Part shown: one piece after another, positions 1-7,058 of the stretch
Layout of the letters: each line of letters begins with the position of its first letter
Numbering within the stretch: the first letter of the stretch is position 1
From: Sphingobacteriales bacterium
GTDB taxonomy: Bacteria; Bacteroidota; Bacteroidia; Chitinophagales; Chitinophagaceae
DNA: 13,998 nucleotides
Assembly: GCA_023251215.1 (NCBI GenBank)
Contig: JAHEZF010000020.1
Span: 1 to 13,998 of the forward strand
Direction: 5' to 3'
Notes under the pieces: model-generated
Seen by the model: only the letters and a program-made list of their open reading frames with translations
Database searches by the model: none
Told to the model about the DNA's origin: nothing
Position numbers and translations under genes: made by a program

Positions 1-352
1 TGGAAATCATGAAGAACATCCCCAATAATGCAGACAGCATCAGCATGAAGAATTCGGGTAAATGATGACTCTTCTTCAGCCAGTCTGCACACAGCAATGA
101 AATAAGATAAACGCCGAGGTTTAAAATATTTTTCTGAAAAGCGATCAATGAGCTTGTATGAAACATATCGCCAAACAAACTACCTTCTTTATTTAAAAAG
201 AATCCTGCTGCAAAATTTGCCAGCAATAAAACCTGTACAATAGATAATAAGGATTCATTCTTTATTCCCCTGCCAATTTTAATAAACAGCAGCAGGAAAA
301 TGATAACGGTGATCGCCAGCTCAAATTTCATTAAAATTAAAAAATCATTCAT
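1..352 (-). CDS. nuoN: NADH-quinone oxidoreductase subunit N, N-terminal part (cut by window edge)
   Basis: Reading the minus strand from the ATG at 350-352 gives 117 complete codons with no stop before the left edge, beginning MNDFLILMKFELAITVIIF. The product is very hydrophobic, with about three membrane helices in the visible part. This fits the first helices of NuoN, one of the three antiporter-like proton-pumping subunits of the complex I membrane arm. The conserved proton-channel core (central lysines and glutamate) would lie beyond the edge, so identity rests on hydrophobic character plus position directly after nuoM, as in the standard nuo order. The gap from the nuoM stop is 33 bp and contains a degenerate copy of the AT-rich repeat seen elsewhere in the operon. 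The start follows nuoM closely, so the gene is probably co-transcribed with it. Confidence 0.85.
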   Translation of the reverse strand, partial: MNDFLILMKFELAITVIIFLLLFIKIGRGIKNESLLSIVQVLLLANFAAGFFLNKEGSLFGDMFHTSSLIAFQKNILNLGVYLISLLCADWLKKSHHLPEFFMLMLSALLGMFFMIS

Positions 353-354
353 TT

Positions 355-380
355 GTTATTTGATATTCATTATTTATTTC
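355..380 (-). repeat. Degenerate AT-rich operon repeat between nuoM and nuoN
   Basis: The minus strand reads roughly AATAATGAATATCAAATAAC, a weak match to the repeat core at 4391-4429 and 8228-8265. Only one arm is recognisable, so this may be an old decayed copy or chance in AT-rich DNA. Confidence 0.3.
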
Positions 381-385
381 CATTT

Positions 386-1861
386 TTATTTACCAATCAA
401 CTTATTCATTATTATCTCTGCTCCCGGTCTTAATAAGTCGTTTAACCAGAATGGTGCTACGCCAATAGCAACAATTCCAATAATCAATATCACAGCAGCC
501 AGTTTCTCATTCCATGTTGCATCCTTCAACTGTGAAAAATTTTCACGTATTGGTCCCATGGCTGTTTGCCCAATGGCTCTTAAAATATAAACCGACGTTA
601 CTACAATGGACATACAGGCTGCAATGGTAGCAATGCGATAAAAAATATTCGTTTTTTCCCATGAGCCTATAAACACCGTCACCTCAGCCACAAAACCACT
701 GAAGCCGGGTAATCCCAATGAACATAATCCTACAATAAAAAATGCAGTAGAGATGAAGGGTATTACTTTCATCAGTCCGCCCATTTCACTTACTTGTCTT
801 GTATGTGTACGGTCATAGATCATTCCGATAACAGCGAAGAAAAGGGCCGTCATTAATCCATGACTCACCATTTGCATGACGGCGCCGGTGATTGCAGTTT
901 TTGTCAACATTCCAATTCCAAGCAAAACAAAACCGCAATGGCTGATGGAAGAGTAAGCGTTGATGTACTTCAGATCTTTCTGCATCATGGTAGCGAAGGC
1001 GCCGTACAATATTGCAATGCTTGCAAGAACAATGATAATGGTAGAATATTCTTTGGCAGCATCCGGCATTAAATAAGCAGCAACACGAAGACAACCATAA
1101 CCGCCCAGTTTCATGGAAATACCGGCGAGGAACATAGAACCGGCGGTGGGAGCAGAGGAGTGACCATCCGGCACCCAGGTATGAAAAGGAAACAATGCCG
1201 CGAATACACCAAAACCTACAAACAATAATGGAAAAATAATTCGTTGCTTTTCTATAGGGATTGCCAGTTTGGATAAATTCAATAAGTCAAAACTATGACC
1301 GGCAGAAAAATAAAGTCCAAGTATTCCAACCAGCACCAATGCAGACCCTCCCATCAGCATCAATGCCAGTTTATTGGCGCTGTATTCTTTTTTGCCGCTT
1401 CCCCAGATGCCAATCAGCAAATATTTTGGTATCACAGCAATCTCCAGGAAGAAAAACAGGATGAACAGGTCGAGGGAAATAAAAAATCCGTAAGCGCCTA
1501 AGCCCAGTAAGATAAGCAGGAAGTAAAATTCTTTCGTCATCTTTTCTATATTCCAGGAAACCAAAACTCCGGCTACCACAACAAAGGCTGTCAGCATGAT
1601 CATGGCTACTGAAATACCGTCAACTCCAAAATGAAAACTGATATGCAGCGATGGAAACAGGGCATAATTTTGTTCAAACAGCATCTGGGCTGTATTGCCT
1701 GGTGTTCTCTCATTTCTGAAAGCAAAGAATAAAGTAAATGCCAATACCAGTTGGGCAACCGATCCTGCAAAAGAGATCCATCTTACCTGTTGTTTATTGC
1801 GTAACAATAATACCGCAACAGCAGTGACTAATGGAATAATTATGAGCAATAAAAGATTCAT
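386..1861 (-). CDS. nuoM: NADH-quinone oxidoreductase subunit M (antiporter-like proton pump)
   Basis: This 491-residue protein is almost entirely membrane helices (about 14). It carries the hallmarks of the antiporter-like complex I subunits: FFFLEIAVIPKYLLIG with the channel glutamate near residue 139 (equivalent to Glu144 of E. coli NuoM), and the helix-7/8 region FHTWVPDGHSSAPTAGS followed by SMKLGGYG with a conserved lysine. The broken-helix region further on (MVSHGLMTALFF) is also family-typical. It pumps protons in the distal part of the membrane arm. Length matches the family. The ATG at 1859-1861 directly precedes the hydrophobic first helix, so the start is secure. The 263 bp separating it from nuoL are filled with repeats, which is unusual for a tightly packed operon. 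Confidence 0.97.
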   Translation of the reverse strand: MNLLLLIIIPLVTAVAVLLLRNKQQVRWISFAGSVAQLVLAFTLFFAFRNERTPGNTAQMLFEQNYALFPSLHISFHFGVDGISVAMIMLTAFVVVAGVLVSWNIEKMTKEFYFLLILLGLGAYGFFISLDLFILFFFLEIAVIPKYLLIGIWGSGKKEYSANKLALMLMGGSALVLVGILGLYFSAGHSFDLLNLSKLAIPIEKQRIIFPLLFVGFGVFAALFPFHTWVPDGHSSAPTAGSMFLAGISMKLGGYGCLRVAAYLMPDAAKEYSTIIIVLASIAILYGAFATMMQKDLKYINAYSSISHCGFVLLGIGMLTKTAITGAVMQMVSHGLMTALFFAVIGMIYDRTHTRQVSEMGGLMKVIPFISTAFFIVGLCSLGLPGFSGFVAEVTVFIGSWEKTNIFYRIATIAACMSIVVTSVYILRAIGQTAMGPIRENFSQLKDATWNEKLAAVILIIGIVAIGVAPFWLNDLLRPGAEIIMNKLIGK

Positions 1862-1866
1862 CTGAT

Positions 1867-1954
1867 AAATACCGAATATCGAACAGGGAATAATGAATGT
1901 CGAAGTATTTTAACTTCATCATTCATCATTCGGTGTTCCATGTTCATTATTTTT
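1867..1954. repeat. Inverted pair of AT-rich operon repeats (nuoL/nuoM gap)
   Basis: The left arm (about 1867-1905) reads CCGAATATCGAACAGGG and so on. The right arm (about 1914-1950) is an imperfect reverse complement, separated by only a few bases. Both arms share the period of GAA-containing words (cgaa, tgaa) seen at 4391-4429, 4851-4891 and 8228-8320. Transcribed from either strand, this would fold into a long imperfect hairpin within the nuo mRNA. Confidence 0.75.
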
Positions 1955-1956
1955 AA

Positions 1957-2118
1957 ATGACTATCCGCATGAATGACCCTTTGTGATCTTTGTGTAATAC
2001 TTCGTGTCCTCTGTGGTAAAAAAATACAGAAACCACAAAGAAGCACAGAGAAAATACAGCACAAAGAACTCAAAGAACGTTTCGACTTTGAACATAGTTC
2101 ATATATGCGGATAGTCAT
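1957..2118. mobile_element. MITE-like 162-bp element with 14-bp perfect terminal inverted repeats
   Basis: The left terminus 1957-1970 (ATGACTATCCGCAT) is exactly the reverse complement of 2105-2118. With two mismatches next to it, the similarity extends to about 22 bp. The interior is a second inverted repeat made of words such as CTTTGTG, CCTCTGTGG and ACCACAAAG (arms about 1978-2019 and 2032-2080). An identical 8-mer, TATTTTTA, flanks both ends at 1948-1955 and 2120-2127, one base away from each terminus. It could be a target duplication, or coincidence in AT-rich DNA. No credible protein is encoded. The right end sits just beyond the nuoL stop codon, so the element separates nuoL from nuoM without breaking either gene. 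Confidence 0.65.
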
Positions 2119-2124
2119 GTATTT

Positions 2125-4071
2125 TTATTTCCATATATAAATAAACAAAATTGCTAACCCGATTACACCTGCCAAAAAGTAAATAGCATATTGCTGCACT
2201 TTACCTGATTGTACTTTCTTTATTTTTTCAGATATGGCTGTTGTTGAGTTCCCGGTCAGATTCACCAATCCATCCACAATATTTTTATCGAACCATGCTG
2301 CCGGCCGCCCAATTAAATTGAACACTATTTTTTTGGCGATGAACAAATAGATTTCATCAATATAAAATTTATTGTAAGCGGATGTATACAGTCCATTCAG
2401 TGAAGCTGCCAGTTTTTCCGGCCTTTCATTTTGTTTTTTATACAACCACATAGCGGTGAAAATGCCCAGCAATCCTAATGCTACGGGTGCAATGGAAAAT
2501 TGAAGGTGAAGATGGCTTTCTAATGCTCTTCCATCAGAGCTTACAAATTTTCCGAAAGGAATAAAACCAGCAGCAGCAGTTCCTATTCCCAGTAGTACTA
2601 AAGGAAGCGTTATGGCAAAGCCGCCTTCATGATGATGGACCTCACTCCCCGCCCTCTCCAAAGGAGAGGGGGCCGGCTTGTTCCAGAAAATTGAAAAATA
2701 TAATCGGAACATATAGAAAGCCGTCAGCCCGGAAGTAATTAATGCTATCCAGTAAATGATAGTGTTGTTTTGAGATGCTGCCAGCAAAATTTCTTCTTTG
2801 CTGAAAAAGCCCGCAAACGGAGGAACGCCGGCAATGGCGAGGCAGGCAATTAAAAAAGTAATATGTGTAATGGGTAAATATTTTCTCAGTCCGCCCATGT
2901 CTTTCATTTCATTGCTATGCACATAATGTATCACTGCTCCTGCAGCAAGGAAGAGCAACGCTTTAAACATGGCATGGGTAAACAAATGAAACATGGAAGC
3001 TGTATATCCCAATCCACCCTCACCACCATATTTTGAAACGCCAAGGGCAAACATCATAAAACCTATCTGCGACATGGTGGAATAAGCCAGCACTCTTTTT
3101 ATATCCGTTTGTGTACAGGCCATAATGGCTGCAAGGATAGCTGAGATGGCCCCAACCCATCCAACTATTTCAAGCACTCCCGGTGTGGTGATGGAGAAAA
3201 CGGGAAATAATCTTGCCACTAAAAAAACACCAGCCACAACCATCGTAGCGGCATGTATCAAAGCTGAAACCGGAGTAGGCCCTTCCATGGCATCGGGCAG
3301 CCAGATATGCAAAGGGAACATGGCGCTTTTACCGGCACCGCCAATAAATACCAATGCAGCGCCCCATGTTAATGCGGATGCACCAAGGAATGTAGAAGCA
3401 GCTGCAGTTTTTAACTGACCCGATTCAGGAGAAGTTAATGTAGCGATCAGTGTATTGAAATCAAGAGTACCAGAACTAAATGATAAAATTAAAATGCCAA
3501 TTAAGAATCCAAGATCAGCAAAACGGGTAACGATAAATGCTTTTTTACAAGCCGCAACTGCTGATGGCTTTTTGTAATGATACCCGATGAGTAAAAATGA
3601 TGAGACTCCAACCAACTCCCAGAAAATATATATCTGGAAAAGATTGGAAGAAATAACCAGTCCGAGCATGGAGAAAGTAAAAAGGGAAAGAAACGAAAAG
3701 AATGTTGAAAACCGTTCTTCTCCTTTCATGTAGCCGAGGCTGTAGATATGCACCATCAGCGATATAAAGGTAACGACAACAATCATCATCATAGATATAG
3801 AGTCCTGAAGGATTCCCATATCTATTGACAGGTTTTCTGAAAACCGCAGCCATGTATAATTTACAGGGACTAATCTTGGATAGAAACCAACATTTGCGGT
3901 AGTAAAGTAAGTATAAGCGGTATATAATGCCAGGATCGTTGATATCAATATCAAAACTGTTCCGATAATACCAGAACTGTTTTTAAAATATTTTCTGCCG
4001 AATAAACCCAGCAATACAAATCCTGCAAGCGGCAGCAGTGGAATCAGTGCTATGATCGTTGCGTCAGGCAT
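2125..4071 (-). CDS. nuoL: NADH-quinone oxidoreductase subunit L (antiporter-like, with lateral helix)
   Basis: This 648-residue membrane protein is the distal antiporter-like subunit of complex I. Visible hallmarks are IYIFWELVGVSSFLLIGYHY with the channel glutamate near residue 152, and GKSAMFPLHIWLPDAMEGPTPVSALIHAATMV, in two overlapping stretches, carrying the conserved lysine and histidine of the proton channel. The C-terminal part (from YNKFYIDEIYLFIAKK) contains the segment that forms the lateral helix along the membrane arm, and it ends in a final hydrophobic helix. The start codon lies one base from the nuoK stop, so translation is probably coupled. Residues about 465-478 (PAPSPLERAGSEV) come from a GC-rich palindromic repeat inserted in frame in a loop between helices. 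This segment does not look like family sequence. Confidence 0.97.
   Translation of the reverse strand: MPDATIIALIPLLPLAGFVLLGLFGRKYFKNSSGIIGTVLILISTILALYTAYTYFTTANVGFYPRLVPVNYTWLRFSENLSIDMGILQDSISMMMIVVVTFISLMVHIYSLGYMKGEERFSTFFSFLSLFTFSMLGLVISSNLFQIYIFWELVGVSSFLLIGYHYKKPSAVAACKKAFIVTRFADLGFLIGILILSFSSGTLDFNTLIATLTSPESGQLKTAAASTFLGASALTWGAALVFIGGAGKSAMFPLHIWLPDAMEGPTPVSALIHAATMVVAGVFLVARLFPVFSITTPGVLEIVGWVGAISAILAAIMACTQTDIKRVLAYSTMSQIGFMMFALGVSKYGGEGGLGYTASMFHLFTHAMFKALLFLAAGAVIHYVHSNEMKDMGGLRKYLPITHITFLIACLAIAGVPPFAGFFSKEEILLAASQNNTIIYWIALITSGLTAFYMFRLYFSIFWNKPAPSPLERAGSEVHHHEGGFAITLPLVLLGIGTAAAGFIPFGKFVSSDGRALESHLHLQFSIAPVALGLLGIFTAMWLYKKQNERPEKLAASLNGLYTSAYNKFYIDEIYLFIAKKIVFNLIGRPAAWFDKNIVDGLVNLTGNSTTAISEKIKKVQSGKVQQYAIYFLAGVIGLAILFIYIWK
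2641..2680 (-). repeat. GC-rich palindromic repeat inserted in frame in nuoL
   Basis: CCCTCTCC (2652-2659), three A residues and GGAGAGGG (2663-2670) form a perfect 8-bp stem, flanked by GC-rich sequence. It is read through in frame as NuoL PAPSPLERAGSEV. The sequence style (CCCTCTCC-TTT-GGAGAGGG followed by GCGGGG) is a dispersed Bacteroidota-type palindrome and resembles the copies at 8147-8198, 9331-9374 and 9436-9469. Confidence 0.75.
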
Positions 4072-4072
4072 T

Positions 4073-4384
4073 TTAATACTTCAATTCTTCTGCGTTTTCT
4101 ACGTCAATAGAATTATGGCTACGGTATAAATTTATAATGATCGCAATAGCCACTGCTGCTTCTGCAGCAGCAATAGCGATGATAAATACCGTAAAAAACA
4201 AGCCATCCATTTTCCCCGGCCACAGATATTTATTGAATGCAATGAAATTCAGGTTAACACTGTTTAAAATCAATTCTATGCTCATGAGCATGGTAATAAG
4301 GTTCCTTCTTGTCAGGAAACCATATACGCCGATAAAGAACAGTGCAGCGCTGATAAATAGAATATGGTATAATCCAGGTTGCAT
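4073..4384 (-). CDS. nuoK: NADH-quinone oxidoreductase subunit K
   Basis: This 103-residue protein has three membrane helices. The conserved helix-2 glutamate is in MLMSIELILNSVNL (about residue 37, equivalent to Glu36 of E. coli NuoK). A second acidic residue lies in helix 3, in AAAEAAVAIAI (about residue 75, equivalent to Glu72). These two glutamates lie on the central hydrophilic axis that carries the conformational or electrostatic signal through the membrane arm. Length is normal for the family. The stop codon is one base from the nuoL start. On the other side, the normal neighbour nuoJ is displaced by about 450 bp holding a repeat arm and a four-helix-bundle gene. Confidence 0.97.
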   Translation of the reverse strand: MQPGLYHILFISAALFFIGVYGFLTRRNLITMLMSIELILNSVNLNFIAFNKYLWPGKMDGLFFTVFIIAIAAAEAAVAIAIIINLYRSHNSIDVENAEELKY

Positions 4385-4390
4385 TAATTT

Positions 4391-4429
4391 AATATCGAAT
4401 AATGAACAAAGAATGATGAATATCGAATT
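4391..4429 (+). repeat. AT-rich operon repeat, left arm beside nuoK
   Basis: The plus strand reads ATATCGAATAATGAACAAAG and continues GAATGATGAATATCGAA. It is the inverted partner of 4851-4891 and lies in the 52 bp between the four-helix-bundle gene stop and the nuoK start. Confidence 0.75.
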
Positions 4430-4436
4430 GGCATCC

Positions 4437-4835
4437 TCATTTCTTTAATCTTTTTTCTTTTCTTTCTGCTTCCATGTTTTTCTTCGTTGTTTCAATGCTT
4501 TTTACAAAAATTGAAATCAACTCATTACTTTCAATCAATCCCTTTTCCAGGATTTCTATTTTATCTGTTAAAGGCACTTTTTTGATTATCCTCAAAGCAT
4601 TTCTGGATTCCCTCAATTCCTTGAGTAAAATTTTAAGTTTATGAATAAAGTCTGCCCTCGATTCCGCACTTTGTGCTTCTCCATAATGTAGCGCCGGGGA
4701 AGTTCCGGATCTTACTAATTGTCCGGCTAAATGATTTCCTGCTCTGGTATTAAATAAACTTTCTGCAATCTGTATAACTAAAACAGCAAAATCAATTAAC
4801 CGTTCTTCAAGGTCATATTTTCTTTTTTCTTCCAC
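4437..4835 (-). CDS. Four-helix-bundle protein of the 23S rRNA intervening-sequence (IVP/S23) family, inserted in the nuo operon
   Basis: The 132-residue product contains the family's characteristic stretches YDLEERLIDFAV (about residues 7-18), NTRAGNHLAGQLVRSGTSPA (helix 1/2 loop) and YGEAQSAESRADFIHKLKI, then LKELRESRNALRII. It ends in a lysine-rich tail. These place it in the four-helix-bundle family first met as the protein encoded by intervening sequences in spirochaete 23S rRNA. Its fold is also shared by the accessory variability determinant of diversity-generating retroelements. No enzymatic role is established and none is visible here. It is not a complex I subunit. The start is GTG at 4833-4835, one base after the nuoJ stop, and no ATG exists nearby. 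Inverted AT-rich repeats flank it at 4391-4429 and 4851-4891, which suggests arrival as a cassette. It would be co-transcribed with nuo. Confidence 0.88.
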   Translation of the reverse strand: MEEKRKYDLEERLIDFAVLVIQIAESLFNTRAGNHLAGQLVRSGTSPALHYGEAQSAESRADFIHKLKILLKELRESRNALRIIKKVPLTDKIEILEKGLIESNELISIFVKSIETTKKNMEAERKEKRLKK

Positions 4836-4836
4836 T

Positions 4837-5397
4837 TTACAACTTATTTAGTTCATCATTCGATGTTCCTTGTTCATTATTCGTTATTCTCTTCGGGCTT
4901 CTCATGGCAATGACAATACACCCAATCATGGCTGCAAGCAGCAGCATACTCACTACTTCAAAGGGCAGTGCATAACCTCCCTCAGTTACGCTTAGCATTT
5001 TCCTGCCGATATCAGATACTCCTGTATTCACGGGTTCATCCGCCGATTCGTAAAATGTATTCTGGTACACTTGCAGCATGGTCAATCCAAAACCACAAAA
5101 TACAGCCAAGGCTGAAAATATTTTTCTGCCGATCTTTTGTTTAAGTAATTTTTCTCCCGCCTGCTGGGTAAGAAAAATGGAGAAGATGATAAGCACAACA
5201 ATACCGCCAACATATACTACGATCTGTACCGCCGCTATAAACTGGTAATTAAGCCAGAAATAAATACCAGCAATACCTATTAAAGAGAATAATAAATAAA
5301 TGGCAGCCCGGAAGATCTGTCTTGTGGAAACAGATAACAATCCGCTTACCAGTGTAAGAGCCGCTAATAAATAAAATATGACAGTAGAGCCATTCAT
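4837..5397 (-). CDS. nuoJ: NADH-quinone oxidoreductase subunit J, with repeat-derived C-terminal tail
   Basis: This 186-residue protein has five predicted membrane helices. It includes the NuoJ signature around AAVQIVVYVGGIVVLIIFSIFL (in two pieces, about residues 54-75), the helix-3 region with the pi-bulge glycines that move during catalysis. Helix 5 is VSMLLLAAMIGCIVIAM. After that helix the protein should end soon. Here it continues as ITNNEQGTSNDEL (about residues 171-183), which is a direct translation of the AT-rich repeat at 4851-4891, before stopping at 4837-4839. The start overlaps the nuoI stop by one base (TAATG arrangement), so the two are probably translationally coupled. The four-helix-bundle gene follows one base later. 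Confidence 0.96.
   Translation of the reverse strand: MNGSTVIFYLLAALTLVSGLLSVSTRQIFRAAIYLLFSLIGIAGIYFWLNYQFIAAVQIVVYVGGIVVLIIFSIFLTQQAGEKLLKQKIGRKIFSALAVFCGFGLTMLQVYQNTFYESADEPVNTGVSDIGRKMLSVTEGGYALPFEVVSMLLLAAMIGCIVIAMRSPKRITNNEQGTSNDELNKL
4851..4891 (-). repeat. AT-rich operon repeat, right arm inside the nuoJ 3' end
   Basis: The reverse complement reads AACGAATAATGAACAAGG and continues AACATCGAATGATGAAC. It is the inverted partner of 4391-4429, and it overlaps the nuoJ coding region, where it is translated as about 13 residues of low-complexity polar sequence. Confidence 0.78.
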
Positions 5398-5873
5398 TAT
5401 TCTACGCCTTCCCTGATTTTAGAGCCGGGATTGTTTAAAATTTTTGTCAGTTGGTTTCTGTCGAATACACTGTGTTCAAAAGTTTGCGCCATTTTTATTG
5501 CATCTGTCGGGCAGGCTATGATACATAAATTACACATGGTACACAACTCCAGGTGATATACTAATTTGTCAATTGCTTTTTTCTTTTTGCCGTCCGGCAT
5601 TATTTCAAATTTGGTGATCACTTTAATGGTTCCATTGGGGCAAGCCAGTTCACAAGCTGTACAACCGGTGCAGGCATGTTCATTGTTTTCATTATGCGGC
5701 ATTACCACTTCACCCTTAAACCGCTCCGGCAAATTCAATATAGCCTTGTTGTCAGGGTACTGTTGCGTAATGATCTCTTTGTGATGGGTAAAATAATAGC
5801 CGGTCATCCGCATGCCTTTCAGCAGTGATCTTACTGCACCCCAAACCTCTTTTATGTATTTAACTATAAACAT
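5397..5873 (-). CDS. nuoI: NADH-quinone oxidoreductase subunit I (two 4Fe-4S clusters)
   Basis: This 158-residue ferredoxin-like subunit has two complete 4Fe-4S motifs: CTGCTACELACP (cysteines 68, 71, 74, 78) and CTMCNLCIIACP (cysteines 111, 114, 117, 121). These bind clusters N6a and N6b, which carry electrons towards cluster N2 in NuoB at the junction of the peripheral and membrane arms. The N-terminal 60 residues form the amphipathic helix and strand region that lies on the membrane arm. Length is normal. It sits 9 bp after nuoH and overlaps the nuoJ start by one base. In a complex without NuoEFG, NuoI would be an entry point for electrons from a soluble donor such as ferredoxin; that last point is inference. 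Confidence 0.97.
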   Translation of the reverse strand: MFIVKYIKEVWGAVRSLLKGMRMTGYYFTHHKEIITQQYPDNKAILNLPERFKGEVVMPHNENNEHACTGCTACELACPNGTIKVITKFEIMPDGKKKKAIDKLVYHLELCTMCNLCIIACPTDAIKMAQTFEHSVFDRNQLTKILNNPGSKIREGVE

Positions 5874-5882
5874 TGGTTCCGT

Positions 5883-6959
5883 TTAAAAATGCCATTTCAA
5901 TATCGCCATCGCAGTTATCAATAACAAATTAATCATGCTGATTGGCAATAAATATTTCCATTCTAAATTCAGCAACTGGTCAATTCTTAATCTTGGGAAT
6001 GTCCACCTGAACCACATAATGACGAAAATCAGGAAAAATGTTTTTCCAAAAAACCAGATACTTGACGGAATAAAATCCATCACATGGTTAAAGCCTTGCC
6101 AGTTGCCAATATGAAACGGCATCCATCCACCCAAAAATAATGTAGCGCCGATGGCACACACAATGAATACATTCACATATTCCGCTAAAAAGAACAAAGC
6201 GAATTTCATTCCTGAATATTCGGTATGAAACCCCGCAGTTAATTCCGATTCGGCTTCTGCAAGGTCAAACGGCGCCCTGTTGGTTTCAGCAGTTACGGCG
6301 ATAATGAATGTGACAAAAGCAATAATAGCCGGAATATGTCCCTTAAAGATCCACCAGCCATCGGCCTGTGAATATATAATGTCCGAAACACTGAGACTTC
6401 CGGTAAGCACAACAATAGCTAATGCAGATAAGCCGGCAGATAATTCATAGCTCACAATCTGTGCGCCGCTGCGCATGGCGCCCAGCAGGGAATACTTATT
6501 GTTGCTGGCCCAGCCTGCCATTAAAATACCAATAACAGAAACAGAAGAAATGGCTGAAACATACAACACACCAATATTAAGATCCCACATCTGAAAATCT
6601 TTGGCAAAGGCAATAGGAGCCATCAATAACATGGCAACAATCATAGCAACGAATGGTGCAAGATTGAATAGTAATTTATCGGCTCCGCCGGGAGTCAGTC
6701 CTTCTTTCACCAAAAGTTTTACCGTATCTGCCAATGATTGAAACATCCCTTTGGGTCCCACACGATTTGGCCCCAGCCTGATCTGCATCCAGGCAGAAAC
6801 TTTTCTTTCCATCAATACCAATATCAAACCAAGTATAGCAAATAGGCTGATAACACAAACACCCACGATCAGCATCTCAAAGATCAATGCCCATGTTGGA
6901 TTGAATGTTTGATTCAACCAGTTTTGAATAGTATCGGTTATTTTAGATAAGCTCCACAT
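5883..6959 (-). CDS. nuoH: NADH-quinone oxidoreductase subunit H (quinone-chamber membrane subunit)
   Basis: This 358-residue membrane protein has about eight helices. Family signatures are ERKVSAWMQ (about residues 51-59) with IRLGPNRVGP (about 60-69), and the acidic quinone-chamber loop ETNRAPFDLAEAESELTAG, in which the glutamates and arginine link the quinone site to the proton path. The C-terminal FRWTFPRLRIDQLL is also conserved. NuoH anchors the peripheral arm and forms most of the quinone tunnel with NuoB and NuoD. The start ATG (6957-6959) is followed by an amphipathic stretch and the first helix at about residues 24-50. Its upstream neighbour is nuoD, not nuoG, with 101 bp of AT-rich repeat between. 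Confidence 0.97.
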   Translation of the reverse strand: MWSLSKITDTIQNWLNQTFNPTWALIFEMLIVGVCVISLFAILGLILVLMERKVSAWMQIRLGPNRVGPKGMFQSLADTVKLLVKEGLTPGGADKLLFNLAPFVAMIVAMLLMAPIAFAKDFQMWDLNIGVLYVSAISSVSVIGILMAGWASNNKYSLLGAMRSGAQIVSYELSAGLSALAIVVLTGSLSVSDIIYSQADGWWIFKGHIPAIIAFVTFIIAVTAETNRAPFDLAEAESELTAGFHTEYSGMKFALFFLAEYVNVFIVCAIGATLFLGGWMPFHIGNWQGFNHVMDFIPSSIWFFGKTFFLIFVIMWFRWTFPRLRIDQLLNLEWKYLLPISMINLLLITAMAILKWHF

Positions 6960-6963
6960 GCTT

Positions 6964-7058
6964 AAATGATAAATATAAAATCTAAAATGATGAATGAAAA
7001 AGTTGAATACACTATTCCGTTTTATATTTTACATTCAATATTTTGCATTTTACATTTC
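6964..7058. repeat. AT-rich imperfect inverted repeat in the nuoD-nuoH gap
   Basis: The left arm (about 6964-6996, with words such as ATATAAAATCTAAAATG) and the right arm (about 7019-7058, with TTTTACATTCAATATTTTGC) are approximate reverse complements built from AAAATG/AATATA words. It fills almost the whole 101-bp gap where nuoE, nuoF and nuoG would normally be. It differs in sequence from the TCGAATAATGAAC-type repeats elsewhere in the operon. Confidence 0.5.

Noticed and set aside
1858..2118. Open frame of 86 codons on the minus strand between nuoL and nuoM.
   Set aside because: It is entirely made of repeat DNA (the MITE-like element and the AT-rich inverted pair), its start codon is inside the terminal inverted repeat, and the peptide resembles repeat translation (MNDE, NMEHR) rather than a protein.
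1957..2118. CRISPR array suspected from repeated CTTTGTG/ACAAAG words.
   Set aside because: The words are of unequal length and spacing and form an inverted, not direct, arrangement, with no spacers of constant size.
4437..4835. Diversity-generating retroelement suggested by the Avd-like four-helix-bundle fold.
   Set aside because: No reverse transcriptase, template repeat or variable repeat is present in the window. Only the fold family is shared.
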